64,000 nt of DNA from Anaerolineae bacterium. GTDB lineage: Bacteria > Chloroflexota > Anaerolineae > Promineifilales > Promineifilaceae. This document shows positions 46,163-55,369 of this stretch, one piece after another. A program made the position numbers and the translations under genes. The notes beneath the pieces are model-generated. The model saw nothing but the letters and a program-made list of their open reading frames with translations. It was not told the origin of the DNA and did not search any database. The number at the start of each line of letters is the position of its first letter. Within the stretch, counting starts at the first letter, position 1. The stretch covers positions 62,001-126,000 of the forward strand of contig JAUIAP010000014.1 of assembly GCA_030425205.1 (NCBI GenBank), given 5' to 3'.

Positions 46163-47482
46163 ATGACAACAAACCACCGCATCCCCAAACGCATCTCAAC
46201 CGCCGTCATCAACTCACTCGGAGCGGGCGTTGTGCCGCGTATTGGGCTGGAATACATCAATGTCGGCCGAAAAGATGAAATCGCCGCCTTGATGCAAGAT
46301 TTGGAAAGTATCGGAGAGGGTGGCGCGGCGTTTCGCTTTGTCGTCGGCCGCTATGGTTCGGGCAAGACATTCATGCTGCAACTGCTGCGCAATCAGGCGA
46401 TGGAGCGCAATTATGTCGTCGCCGATGCCGATCTTTCTCCCGAACGTCGCTTAACTGGCTCAAACGACGCAGGGCGCAACACCTACCGTGAACTGATGCG
46501 CAATCTCTCGACCAAAGCGCGACCCGACGGTGGTGCGCTGGCCGCGATTCTCGAACGCTGGATCGCCAATGTCCAGACCCAAGTGATGCACGAACAGGGG
46601 CTTGACCCCGACAGCCCGCGCTTTGAGCGTGCCGTGCAGACGCAGATTTATGCGGTCATTGATGAGATGGAAGGGATGGTGCATGGATTTGACTATGCGA
46701 AAGTGATCGCCGCCTATTGGGAAGGGCATGTCATCAATGATGATGCGCGCAAAGATGCCGCCCTGCGCTGGCTGCGCGGCGAGTTTTCAACCAAGACGGA
46801 AGCCCGCCATGCGCTCGGCGTGCGCGTCATCGTCACAGATGACGATTGGTATGAATATGTCAAACTATTTGCCAAGTTTGTCGCCTCGATTGGCTACAAC
46901 GGTCTCGTTCTGCTGATCGATGAAGCGGTCAATCTCTACAAAATTTCCCACAGCATCTCGCGCAACAACAACTATGAAAAGCTGTTGACGATGTTCAACG
47001 ACACGATGCAGGGCAAGGCGCAACATCTCAACATCGTCATGGGTGGCACGCCGCGCTTTGTTGAAGATACGCGGCGCGGTCTGTTCAGCTATGAAGCGTT
47101 GGCAACGCGGCTAGCGCAAAGTCGCTTTGTCAGCAAGGGGCTGCGCGATGTCTCTGGCCCCGTCATCCGCCTCAACATGCTCGACCACACGGAGATATTC
47201 CTGCTCCTGCAACGCATTTGGACAGTCTATCAAGCCCAATACAAGCTTGACGACATCATCAGCGACGACGATTTGCGCCAATTTATGCAGGCGGTCGTCA
47301 ATCGACTCGGCGCGGATGAGCTGCTTACGCCGCGTGAAGTGGTGCGCGACTTTGTCGGTGTGCTGCATCTCCTGCGCCAAAACCCGACGCTAACGGTTGC
47401 GCAATTGGTGGGCGAGCAGCGGTTTCAACAGGCGAAATCCCAGCCAGCGGCAAATGACGAGTTCGCTGAATTCACCTTATAA
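46163..47482 (+). CDS. brxD: BrxD-like (DUF2791) P-loop ATPase
   Basis: 439 residues, GGAG nine bases before the ATG. The start RISTAVINSLGAGVVPRIGL is the hallmark of the DUF2791/BrxD family. Walker A is VVGRYGSGKTFMLQL and Walker B GLVLLIDEAVNLYK; NIVMGGTPRFVEDTRRGLFS and a C-terminal helical domain complete it. BrxD is an ATPase of type 2 BREX phage defence, where it works with the helicase BrxHI. Here both are present, with TerB-N/C and a type IIG enzyme instead of PglZ, PglW or PglY. Confidence 0.85.
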   Translation: MTTNHRIPKRISTAVINSLGAGVVPRIGLEYINVGRKDEIAALMQDLESIGEGGAAFRFVVGRYGSGKTFMLQLLRNQAMERNYVVADADLSPERRLTGSNDAGRNTYRELMRNLSTKARPDGGALAAILERWIANVQTQVMHEQGLDPDSPRFERAVQTQIYAVIDEMEGMVHGFDYAKVIAAYWEGHVINDDARKDAALRWLRGEFSTKTEARHALGVRVIVTDDDWYEYVKLFAKFVASIGYNGLVLLIDEAVNLYKISHSISRNNNYEKLLTMFNDTMQGKAQHLNIVMGGTPRFVEDTRRGLFSYEALATRLAQSRFVSKGLRDVSGPVIRLNMLDHTEIFLLLQRIWTVYQAQYKLDDIISDDDLRQFMQAVVNRLGADELLTPREVVRDFVGVLHLLRQNPTLTVAQLVGEQRFQQAKSQPAANDEFAEFTL

Positions 47483-47517
47483 CCCAACGACAAACCTGCA
47501 TTTATGGAGCATCCAAA

Positions 47518-48606
47518 ATGACAATGCGAGATTTTCAAATCAACCGGAACAACATTCGAGAGAGCCGTTTTGTCGATGCAGCGTCTGCGCCCTTGACGAC
47601 AGGACAAGTGCGTCTGCGCGTGGACAAGGTGGCGTTTACGGCGAACAATGTCACCTATGCGGTGACAGGCGATTACTTGGGGTATTGGCATTTTTTCCCG
47701 ACTGGTGTGGACGGTTGGGGCAAGCTGCCTGTTTGGGGATTTGCCAACGTCAGCGAGTCGGCGAACCCTGAGATCGCAGTCGGCGAACGCATCTATGGCT
47801 ACTTTCCATTGGGTAGCGAGTTGGTCGTTGATGCCGCAAAAGTCCACGCGACAGGCTTTATCGACGCGGCCGCCCATCGGCAAAAACTCAACCCGATCTA
47901 CAATCAATACGTGCGCACAAACAACGTGGCGGGGTTTGAACAAGAAGAGCTGAACGCGCTGTTGCGGCCGATGTTTATGACCGCATTCTTGATCGATGAC
48001 TTTCTCGCCGACAACGACTTCTTTGGCGCGAACACGCTGATCTTGTCGAGCGCGTCGAGTAAAACGGGGTACGCAACCGCCTTCTTGCTCAACGCTGGGC
48101 AGGAGAACCACAGTGAGCTTTTCAGCACGCTCGGCTTGACTTCAGACGACAACATTCCATTTGTCGAGTCGCTTGGCCTCTATGATGAAGTCCTTGCCTA
48201 CTCTGAAGCCGAGATGATTACAAACAGCGCACCGGCCGTCTATGTCGATTTCTCTGGCAGCGGCGGATTGCGGCGCACGCTGCACACCCACTTGGGTGAC
48301 CAGCTCAAATATAATTGCGCCGTCGGCTTAACCGATTGGGAAAAGCGCGGCTCATCAAAGGGGCTGCCCGGTGTTGAACCGCAGATGTTCTTTGCGCCCG
48401 CCCAAGCCCAAAAGCGCATCAAGGAGTGGGGTGGCGCAGAATTCCAGCGCAAATTGGGGGCGGCGTTTGCCGCGTTTTTGAACTTTTCGGCCGAAAATAT
48501 CACCATCACCCCCCTGCAAGGCGAAGCCGCCATCACTGCAACCTACCTCGATATGGTCGAAAACAACGCCTCGCCACAGCAGGGGTTCATTTTTCTGCTC
48601 GACTAA
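47518..48606 (+). CDS. DUF2855 family protein
   Basis: 362 residues. The N-terminal half resembles a medium-chain reductase GroES-like fold (GQVRLRVDKVAFTANNVTYA; VWGFANVSES; VGERIYGYFPLG) and the middle has a Rossmann-like TLILSSASSKTGYATAFLL in place of a GxGxxG motif. This matches DUF2855, proteins of unknown activity related to quinone oxidoreductases. It begins 35 bp after the BrxD-like stop, within the defence cluster. Nothing in DNA defence is known for this family, so it may be a passenger or an unrecognised component. Confidence 0.8.
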   Translation: MTMRDFQINRNNIRESRFVDAASAPLTTGQVRLRVDKVAFTANNVTYAVTGDYLGYWHFFPTGVDGWGKLPVWGFANVSESANPEIAVGERIYGYFPLGSELVVDAAKVHATGFIDAAAHRQKLNPIYNQYVRTNNVAGFEQEELNALLRPMFMTAFLIDDFLADNDFFGANTLILSSASSKTGYATAFLLNAGQENHSELFSTLGLTSDDNIPFVESLGLYDEVLAYSEAEMITNSAPAVYVDFSGSGGLRRTLHTHLGDQLKYNCAVGLTDWEKRGSSKGLPGVEPQMFFAPAQAQKRIKEWGGAEFQRKLGAAFAAFLNFSAENITITPLQGEAAITATYLDMVENNASPQQGFIFLLD

Positions 48607-48778
48607 CGCAATCGGTATTCAGGAAGTTGGTCACGCTGTCCCAAAACAACAAGCCGACCCGACCCGATTTCCCACGACAATCTTGAACAACCCTGTCGCT
48701 GTTGTCGTGACGGGGGTGCGGGCGTTTTCTATGCCCAAACAACCGTGCTAAACTTATGAATTCACATTACGCAAACCA

Positions 48779-48916
48779 TCGTAGGGGCTAGGCAAATGGC
48801 ATCAAGCATTAAACATTTCGGACGTCTTTGCCATTTGTCTCGCCCAGAACGGCGAGATAAACGGCATATAAGCCGCAATCGGACAAGCCCAAAGCCGTTT
48901 AACCTAGCCCCTACAT
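48779..48916. repeat. GTAGGGGC...GCCCCTAC nested inverted repeat
   Basis: GTAGGGGCTAGG (48781-48792) pairs with CCTAGCCCCTAC (48903-48914); inside, GGCAAATGGC pairs with GCCATTTGTC. It fills the 364-bp gap between the DUF2855 and type IIG genes. A single arm (GCCCCGCCCCTAC) lies at 53127-53140 before the helicase gene, so a copy flanks the type IIG gene on each side. Confidence 0.65.
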
Positions 48917-48970
48917 CGAATTTGTGTAAGGTGAGTGATGCAATCGATTATTTTTTAGGATAGCGCCTTC

Positions 48971-51900
48971 ATGAGCCAGCCAACGCTTTTCTCGCAGACA
49001 CAAAACAGCGACTTTCACCACCGCAATCACTTCCTCTTTTCAGATTACTATCTGAACGAACTGCTGTTCAGCAGCGCGACGTGGAAGGGGCAGACGGCGG
49101 CGGCGTTGGCATTTTTTGAGGAGTTGAAGGGGTTGTATTCGGCCGAAAAAGCCAACCTCCCCACCTACAACGAAAATCAGCTTGAAACCCACTGGATTCA
49201 ACCCATTCTCGACAAAATGGGTTGGGGTGGCGCGTATGAAACACAGGCCAGCATCCCCAATCTGACCAACAAGGGCATTCGCAAACCCGACTACGTTTTC
49301 TTTCCAAACGAGACGGCGCGAAAAGCGGCGGCGCAAAGTCAGAACACGACGACTTATGCGAACAAGGCGGTCGCCGTTGGTGAGATGAAACGGTGGGGCG
49401 TTGCGCTCAACAAAAAGCAGGGGGGCAGACCGACGTTTGAAAACAACAACCCCAGTTACCAAATCGACTACTACCTCCGCGCCACCGACGTGCGCTGGGG
49501 GATTCTGACCGACGGGCGTTATTGGCGACTCGTCAACAAGGAGAGTAGCTACAAGCTCGATGTTTACTTTGAGATCGACCTGCAAGCCGTCTTGGAAGAT
49601 GACAGCAAAAACGGGCTGCTCTACTTCTGGCTCTTCTTTCGGCACGGCGCGTTTGTGCCAGATGCGCAGGGCAATATCTTTGTCGATGACGCGCTGACGG
49701 CGAGCCTCAACTATGCGCGCGAGGTCGAAAATGATTTGCGCGACAATGCGTATAAGGCGTTGGAGCAGTTGATTCAGGGCTTTTTTGCATTCGGCCGAAA
49801 TGGGTTATCGGCCGAAAATCCCGCCGACCTCGAAACCGTCTACACCAACGCTCTTTATCTCCTCTACCGCCTCCTCTTCCTACTCTATGGCGAAAGTCGC
49901 GGTCTGCTACCGCTCAACAATCCACGCTATAATGCAGTCAGCTTGACCACCCTCATCAATGACGTCAGCGATAAACTGAATAACGATGGCTATCAATTTT
50001 CTCCCTATTCATTCCAATACTGGGCGCGACAGCAACATTCGACTCACATCATCAACGGCACAGACCCCGCCGCCAACGACTACTACGGCGTGCCGCGCTA
50101 CAACGGCGGTCTGTTTAGCCCCACCGCGCACCCGTTTCTGGAAAAATACAAAATGGGGGATGCGTATTTGCTGCGTGCAATCGACTATTTGGCGCGGCGC
50201 GACCGTCACAAACAGGGGCAGCACGCCATCAAGGAGCGCGTCGATTATCGCACGCTCGATGTGCGCCAGTTGGGGTCGATTTATGAGGGGCTGCTCGAAT
50301 ATCGCCCCGCACGCGCCACGCAGCCGATGGTCACGATTCGGCGCAAGGGGAGTGAGGTCTGGATTCCCGCCAGTGAAAAGGGGAAGAAACCGCCGCTCGA
50401 AACCCGCGACGTGGGCGATCTCTATTTGGCGACCGACAAGGGGGAGCGCAAGGCGACGGGCAGCTACTACACGCCCGACTACATCGTGCGCTACATCGTT
50501 GGACAGACGTTGCAGCCGTTGCTTGATGAGATTCAGACGGACGTTCAGACGTTGCCAGAGGCAGAGCGCGGCGCGGCATTTGTGACGCGGGTGCTTGCGC
50601 TGAACGTGCTTGATCCCGCGATGGGCAGCGGTCATTTTTTGGTGGCGGCGGCCGAATATCTGGCGTTGGCGTTGACCAATGATGATTACACCAAGCCGCC
50701 GACGGGTTCACTGAGCGTGGCGCAGGGCGAGATCAGCGAACTCGAACGACAGGCGCAGGAGAAAAATTATTGGATGCGGCGCGTCACGGAGGCGTGCATT
50801 TACGGGGTCGATAAAAACGGGATGGCGGTTGAGTTGGCGAAGTTGAGCCTGTGGTTGAAGACGGTCAGTGCCGATAAACCGCTCTCCTTTCTCGACCACC
50901 ATCTGCGACACGGCGATTCACTCGTCGGCGCACGACTTAGCGATTTGGCGGCGTTGCCGCAGGGGTCCGGTCGTCAGGCGGTCAGACCGTCAGAGGGGCA
51001 GCAGATGTTGATCGATGAAAGTCAGTTGACGACCGACCTCAATCTCGCCGTCGGCGGCATGATGGCGATTGAACGCGCCACCAGCGACTCGCTCGACGAC
51101 ATCCATCTCAAGGAAAAGCTGTTTGACGACATGCGCGACCACGTTGCCAAGTGGCGCACGCTGGCAAACATCTGGGTCAGTAGCTACTTTGGCAACGCCA
51201 TGTCCCCGCAGGAGTATGGCGACGTGGCACGCCAGCTACAGGGCAAACAGACGACCGCCACCCCCGCCCAGCTACAGCCGTTCATCGACCACCCCGCCGT
51301 CCAACAAAACGACTACTTCCACTGGGAACTCGAATTCCCCGAAGTCTTCTTTGACGAATATGGTCGCGCCCTCAAAGATAATTCTGGGTTTGATGCGATT
51401 ATTGGCAATCCACCTTATGTGCGACAGGAATTGTTGCAAGAGATCAGAGATTTTCTACAACAACGATTTGAATGTTTTCATGGCTCGGCAGATCTCTACA
51501 CCTATTTCCTAGAAACGGGCATCTACCTCCTCAAAAAACAGCATCTGTTAAGTGTCATCACTTCACACAAGTTTATGCGGGCTGACTACGGTGAACGCTT
51601 GAGAAATTTCATCCTTGCCCATACTCAAATACATGAAATCGTTCACTTTGGCGATCTGCCCGTCTTTGCAGATGCCTCTGCTTATCCTGCCATCATCTCA
51701 CTTGAAAAAGACGCAACACCGAAACCAATGGCAAAAGCGTTGGTCACAAAAGTTCAAAATCTCGACTTTGAGGATTTGCAACAGCTTGTCGCTGAGCGCG
51801 GTTACTACCTATCGCGCTATGGCTTGCAGAGTAGCGGATGGACATTGCAAAACGGCAGCATAACCTATCTACAAGACAAGATCGCTGGCATGACCATCTC

Positions 51901-53050
51901 GTTAGCATCATATTTGGATGACAAAATTCAGTATGGTATTAAAACAGGATTTAACGCCGCATTTTTCATCGACGCTGAGACACGTCGCCAACTGATTCAA
52001 GCTGATCCAAACAGCGAGAGCCTTATTAAACCACTCATTGTGGGCGAAGACGTGCGACGTTATCATCTTAACTTTCAAGAACGCTACCTGATCTTTACAC
52101 GACGGGGCATTGATATAAAACAGTTTCCAGCCGTTCTAAACTATCTTGCACAATTCCAAGATCAGTTAGAACCAAAACCTGAAAACTGGAAAGGCATGTG
52201 GGAGGGTCGCAAAAAGGGCAACTATCTCTGGTATGAGCTACAAGATGCTGTCGATTATTACGAAGCGTTTGAACAGCCCAAAATTGTTTATCCTGTTATT
52301 TCCAAAGCACCACGCTTTACAATTGATGACGAGGGTTTATATCCAAACGACAAGTGCTTTATTATTCCTCAGGCGGATTTTTACCTGCTGGCGATTCTCA
52401 ACTCGTCATTAAGCTCGTTTCTTGTACAGCTCTTGCTATCAGGTCTGCGGGGTGATTATTTAGAGTTTCGAGCTACCCATTTGAAACACCTACCAATCAT
52501 CCCGCGAGCGAATGAATCTTCTAATGGGGAGATGGATGAGGAGCTACTAAAGCAACCCTCATCATCAATCATAGCTCAGATGCAAAAAGCGTCTCGTGAA
52601 CAGATTCAGCAGACTTTAGCCTCACTCGCACGACAAATGATATTGTTAGGTAAAAAAAGACGGAGAATCACACAGCGATTTGTACTTGACCTAGAAGGTG
52701 TGACAGACGAGACTACATTAGAAAAGTTGTTTCAAAAAGGGAAGTGGGAGGAGTCGCTTCACAAAAAAGTGACTGCATCTCGACCCTTTGTACGGGAAGA
52801 TAGTCGCAGCACGGTTATGCTAGATGAGGCGTTGGGGTGGAATGAGGCGGCGTTTAAGGGGTTTGTCAAGCTGCTGGCGGGGAAGGTCAAGGGGCTGTCT
52901 GACCTGCTCGACGTGTACCGCGCCTACCACGCCGACTATCTCGCCCTGACCCAAAAGATCACCGCCACCGACGCGCTGATCGACCAAATCGTCTACCAAC
53001 TGTACGGCCTCACCGACGATGAAATCGCCCTCGTCGAAGCGACGCACTAA
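48971..53050 (+). CDS. Type IIG fused restriction endonuclease/N6-adenine methyltransferase
   Basis: 1359 residues. The N-terminus (about 50-200) is a PD-(D/E)xK nuclease: ETHWIQPILDKMGW, KPDYVFFP and AVAVGEMKRW. A helical spacer leads to an N6-adenine methyltransferase of the Eco57I type: motif I VLDPAMGSGHFLVAAAEYL near residue 550, motif IV FDAIIGNPPYVRQE near residue 805. The target-recognition region follows to about 1275. From about 51380 to 52790 sampled 60-base rows are near 40% G+C, against about 60% before and after, and TCGGCCGA is absent, so the specificity part seems acquired separately. It would both modify and cut one recognition sequence; that sequence is unknown. Confidence 0.87.
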   Translation: MSQPTLFSQTQNSDFHHRNHFLFSDYYLNELLFSSATWKGQTAAALAFFEELKGLYSAEKANLPTYNENQLETHWIQPILDKMGWGGAYETQASIPNLTNKGIRKPDYVFFPNETARKAAAQSQNTTTYANKAVAVGEMKRWGVALNKKQGGRPTFENNNPSYQIDYYLRATDVRWGILTDGRYWRLVNKESSYKLDVYFEIDLQAVLEDDSKNGLLYFWLFFRHGAFVPDAQGNIFVDDALTASLNYAREVENDLRDNAYKALEQLIQGFFAFGRNGLSAENPADLETVYTNALYLLYRLLFLLYGESRGLLPLNNPRYNAVSLTTLINDVSDKLNNDGYQFSPYSFQYWARQQHSTHIINGTDPAANDYYGVPRYNGGLFSPTAHPFLEKYKMGDAYLLRAIDYLARRDRHKQGQHAIKERVDYRTLDVRQLGSIYEGLLEYRPARATQPMVTIRRKGSEVWIPASEKGKKPPLETRDVGDLYLATDKGERKATGSYYTPDYIVRYIVGQTLQPLLDEIQTDVQTLPEAERGAAFVTRVLALNVLDPAMGSGHFLVAAAEYLALALTNDDYTKPPTGSLSVAQGEISELERQAQEKNYWMRRVTEACIYGVDKNGMAVELAKLSLWLKTVSADKPLSFLDHHLRHGDSLVGARLSDLAALPQGSGRQAVRPSEGQQMLIDESQLTTDLNLAVGGMMAIERATSDSLDDIHLKEKLFDDMRDHVAKWRTLANIWVSSYFGNAMSPQEYGDVARQLQGKQTTATPAQLQPFIDHPAVQQNDYFHWELEFPEVFFDEYGRALKDNSGFDAIIGNPPYVRQELLQEIRDFLQQRFECFHGSADLYTYFLETGIYLLKKQHLLSVITSHKFMRADYGERLRNFILAHTQIHEIVHFGDLPVFADASAYPAIISLEKDATPKPMAKALVTKVQNLDFEDLQQLVAERGYYLSRYGLQSSGWTLQNGSITYLQDKIAGMTISLASYLDDKIQYGIKTGFNAAFFIDAETRRQLIQADPNSESLIKPLIVGEDVRRYHLNFQERYLIFTRRGIDIKQFPAVLNYLAQFQDQLEPKPENWKGMWEGRKKGNYLWYELQDAVDYYEAFEQPKIVYPVISKAPRFTIDDEGLYPNDKCFIIPQADFYLLAILNSSLSSFLVQLLLSGLRGDYLEFRATHLKHLPIIPRANESSNGEMDEELLKQPSSSIIAQMQKASREQIQQTLASLARQMILLGKKRRRITQRFVLDLEGVTDETTLEKLFQKGKWEESLHKKVTASRPFVREDSRSTVMLDEALGWNEAAFKGFVKLLAGKVKGLSDLLDVYRAYHADYLALTQKITATDALIDQIVYQLYGLTDDEIALVEATH

Positions 53051-53147
53051 CAAACGCATGGCACGCAAACCACTGGGCGAGGCAACGCGGGGATAGGCTG
53101 CGCTTTTTGGTGAGGCGTGCCGGCGTCGCCCCGCCCCTACATACATT

Positions 53148-55292
53148 GTGAACGATCACCCTTTCTACCGCCTCGCCCCCTTCATCCAACGCTACATCTA
53201 CCGCCACAACTGGACAGAACTGCGCGACATTCAGATGGAGGCGTGTCGCGTGCTGTTTGAACAAGACAACCATCTCGTCTTGGCGGCGGGAACGGCATCG
53301 GGCAAGACGGAAGCGGCCTTTTTACCGATCTTAACCTTGCTACACGAAACCCCGCCCAACTCCATCGGCGTTCTCTACATTGGCCCCACAAAAGCCCTGA
53401 TCAACGATCAATTTTATCGACTGGAAGCGTTGCTGGAGGAGGCGCGTATACCCGTTTGGGCATGGCATGGGGATGTGTCCGCCGCACACAAGCGCAAACT
53501 ACTCGACTATCCGAGCGGCGTGCTGCAAATCACGCCAGAGTCGTTGGAAAGCTTGCTGCAAAATCGTCGGTCGCATTTGCCGCAACTGTTTGGCGAATTA
53601 CGCTTTGTCGTGATTGACGAAATCCACATCTTTATGGGGTCAGATCGCGGGCGGCAGGTGTTGTGCCAGCTAGAGCGGCTTGAGCAATTTATGGCCGCCC
53701 CACCCCGTCGCGTTGGTCTTTCAGCGACGTTGGGGGATTACCAATCGGCCGAAAAATGGCTCCGCGGCAACTCCCCCCAATCGGCCGAAACGGTCACGGG
53801 CAGCGGCGGCGGTCGCGTGCGCTTGGCGATGGAACATTTCTACCGTCGTCCCGATATCGAACACGACCTCTACGAGCAGTATCTCTTTGAACGCACCCGC
53901 GAGCGCAAAAAAACGCTGATCTTTGGCAACAGTCGCAACGCGGCCGAAGAGGTGATCGGCTCACTGCGCCAGATGGCACGGCGCAGACAACTGCCCGACA
54001 TCTATCATGTGCATCATGGCAGCATCTCTGTGGGGTTACGGGAATCGGCCGAAAACGCCATGAAAACCCCCGACCAGCCCGCCGTCATCGCCGCCACGAC
54101 CACGCTCGAATTGGGTATCGACATTGGGCAGTTGGAGCGCGTCTTGCAGTTGGAAACCCCTTTTTCCGTGTCGAGCTTTTTGCAACGGCTGGGGCGTTCT
54201 GGCCGGCGCGGTGAACCAGCCGAGATGTGGTTTGTGCATGGCGAAGAGATTGCGGCAGGCGGCGCGGAGATGCCAGAGCAGTTGCCATGGTCGCTGCTGC
54301 AAGCGATTGCGATCATTCAACTCTACGTCGAAGATCGCTGGATCGAACCGATTGACCCCGTTCAATATCCGTTCAGCCTGCTCTACCATCAAACGATGAG
54401 CATTTTGGGGACGGGCGAACACACGCCCGCCCAACTCGCCCGCCGTGTTCTGACGCTCTCCCCCTTCCGCGCCATCACACAGGACCATTTCCGCACGCTG
54501 CTGCGCCACCTGATCGCCATCGACCACATCGAACGGCTCGACAATGGCGGCTTAATCGTCGGCATTGCAGGGGAAAAGATCGTGCGCAACTTTCGATTTT
54601 TTGCCGTCTTTCAGGCAGATGAGGCGTTTGTTGTGCGCGATGAGCGGGGGGAAATCGGCCGAATTCTCTCCCCACCCCTCATCGGCGAACGTTTTTCGCT
54701 GGCGGGTCGGGCGTGGGAAGTGACCGACTTTAATGAGCAGCAGCGGGTCGTCTTTGTCAAACCTGTGCAGGGGCGTGCCAAGCCCGCCTGGTTGGGTCGA
54801 TCTGGCGACATTCACACACGCATTCTGCAACGCATACGCCAAGTCTTGACCGAAACAACCGTCTATCCCTATCTGCAAGCGAGCGCGCGCATCCGCTTGG
54901 GGGTGGCGCGCGATTTGGCGGAACAGGTCAATCTCGATCACATGCAGCTCATCCCGCTTGGCGGCGATCTATTTTGCTATTTTAGCTGGCTCGGCACGCG
55001 CCCGTTTGAAACACTGCTGCGTTGTCTCGCCTACATCTGCGACGAGGACGACTTGCCCATCACACTGCGCGACGTGCGCTTGCCCTACTACGCCGTCTTG
55101 CGCTGCCCCACCGGAGCGCGCACAATTGAACATGCGCTGGCCCAATGTTTTGCGCGCCAGTGGGAACCCCATCTGCTGATTGGGGATGAGTTGCAACGCG
55201 AGAAGTATGATCGGTTTGTGCCAACGGAGCTGTTGCAGATTGGAAGTTCGGCCGATCGCGTTGACACAACCTTTCAAATGTGGCAAGACTGA
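53148..55292 (+). CDS. BrxHI/Lhr-like superfamily 2 helicase
   Basis: 714 residues from a GTG at 53148; no clear ribosome site precedes it. Motif I AAGTASGKTEAAFLPI, Ia LYIGPTKALIND, Ib LQITPESLESLL, II VVIDEIHIFMG, III LSATLGDYQSAE, then IV-VI FGNSRNAAEE, TTTLELGIDIGQ and LQRLGRSGRRGEP. The C-terminal 300 residues are winged-helix and Lhr-core-like regions. BrxHI-type helicases act with BrxD; both lie here around the type IIG gene. No DUF1998 domain is seen, so it is not MrfA. Confidence 0.87.
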   Translation: MNDHPFYRLAPFIQRYIYRHNWTELRDIQMEACRVLFEQDNHLVLAAGTASGKTEAAFLPILTLLHETPPNSIGVLYIGPTKALINDQFYRLEALLEEARIPVWAWHGDVSAAHKRKLLDYPSGVLQITPESLESLLQNRRSHLPQLFGELRFVVIDEIHIFMGSDRGRQVLCQLERLEQFMAAPPRRVGLSATLGDYQSAEKWLRGNSPQSAETVTGSGGGRVRLAMEHFYRRPDIEHDLYEQYLFERTRERKKTLIFGNSRNAAEEVIGSLRQMARRRQLPDIYHVHHGSISVGLRESAENAMKTPDQPAVIAATTTLELGIDIGQLERVLQLETPFSVSSFLQRLGRSGRRGEPAEMWFVHGEEIAAGGAEMPEQLPWSLLQAIAIIQLYVEDRWIEPIDPVQYPFSLLYHQTMSILGTGEHTPAQLARRVLTLSPFRAITQDHFRTLLRHLIAIDHIERLDNGGLIVGIAGEKIVRNFRFFAVFQADEAFVVRDERGEIGRILSPPLIGERFSLAGRAWEVTDFNEQQRVVFVKPVQGRAKPAWLGRSGDIHTRILQRIRQVLTETTVYPYLQASARIRLGVARDLAEQVNLDHMQLIPLGGDLFCYFSWLGTRPFETLLRCLAYICDEDDLPITLRDVRLPYYAVLRCPTGARTIEHALAQCFARQWEPHLLIGDELQREKYDRFVPTELLQIGSSADRVDTTFQMWQD

Positions 55293-55369
55293 GCAATCGA
55301 ACGCCAGATGACACAATCCTGACTCATAATTCTTGCGCGCAAACGCCGCGTTCGCGCCCGACAAACAAC

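Noticed and set aside
48971-55292. Complete type 2 BREX system
   Set aside because: BrxD-like and BrxHI-like genes are present, but no PglZ phosphatase, PglW kinase or PglY is seen, and the methyltransferase is a nuclease fusion unlike PglX.
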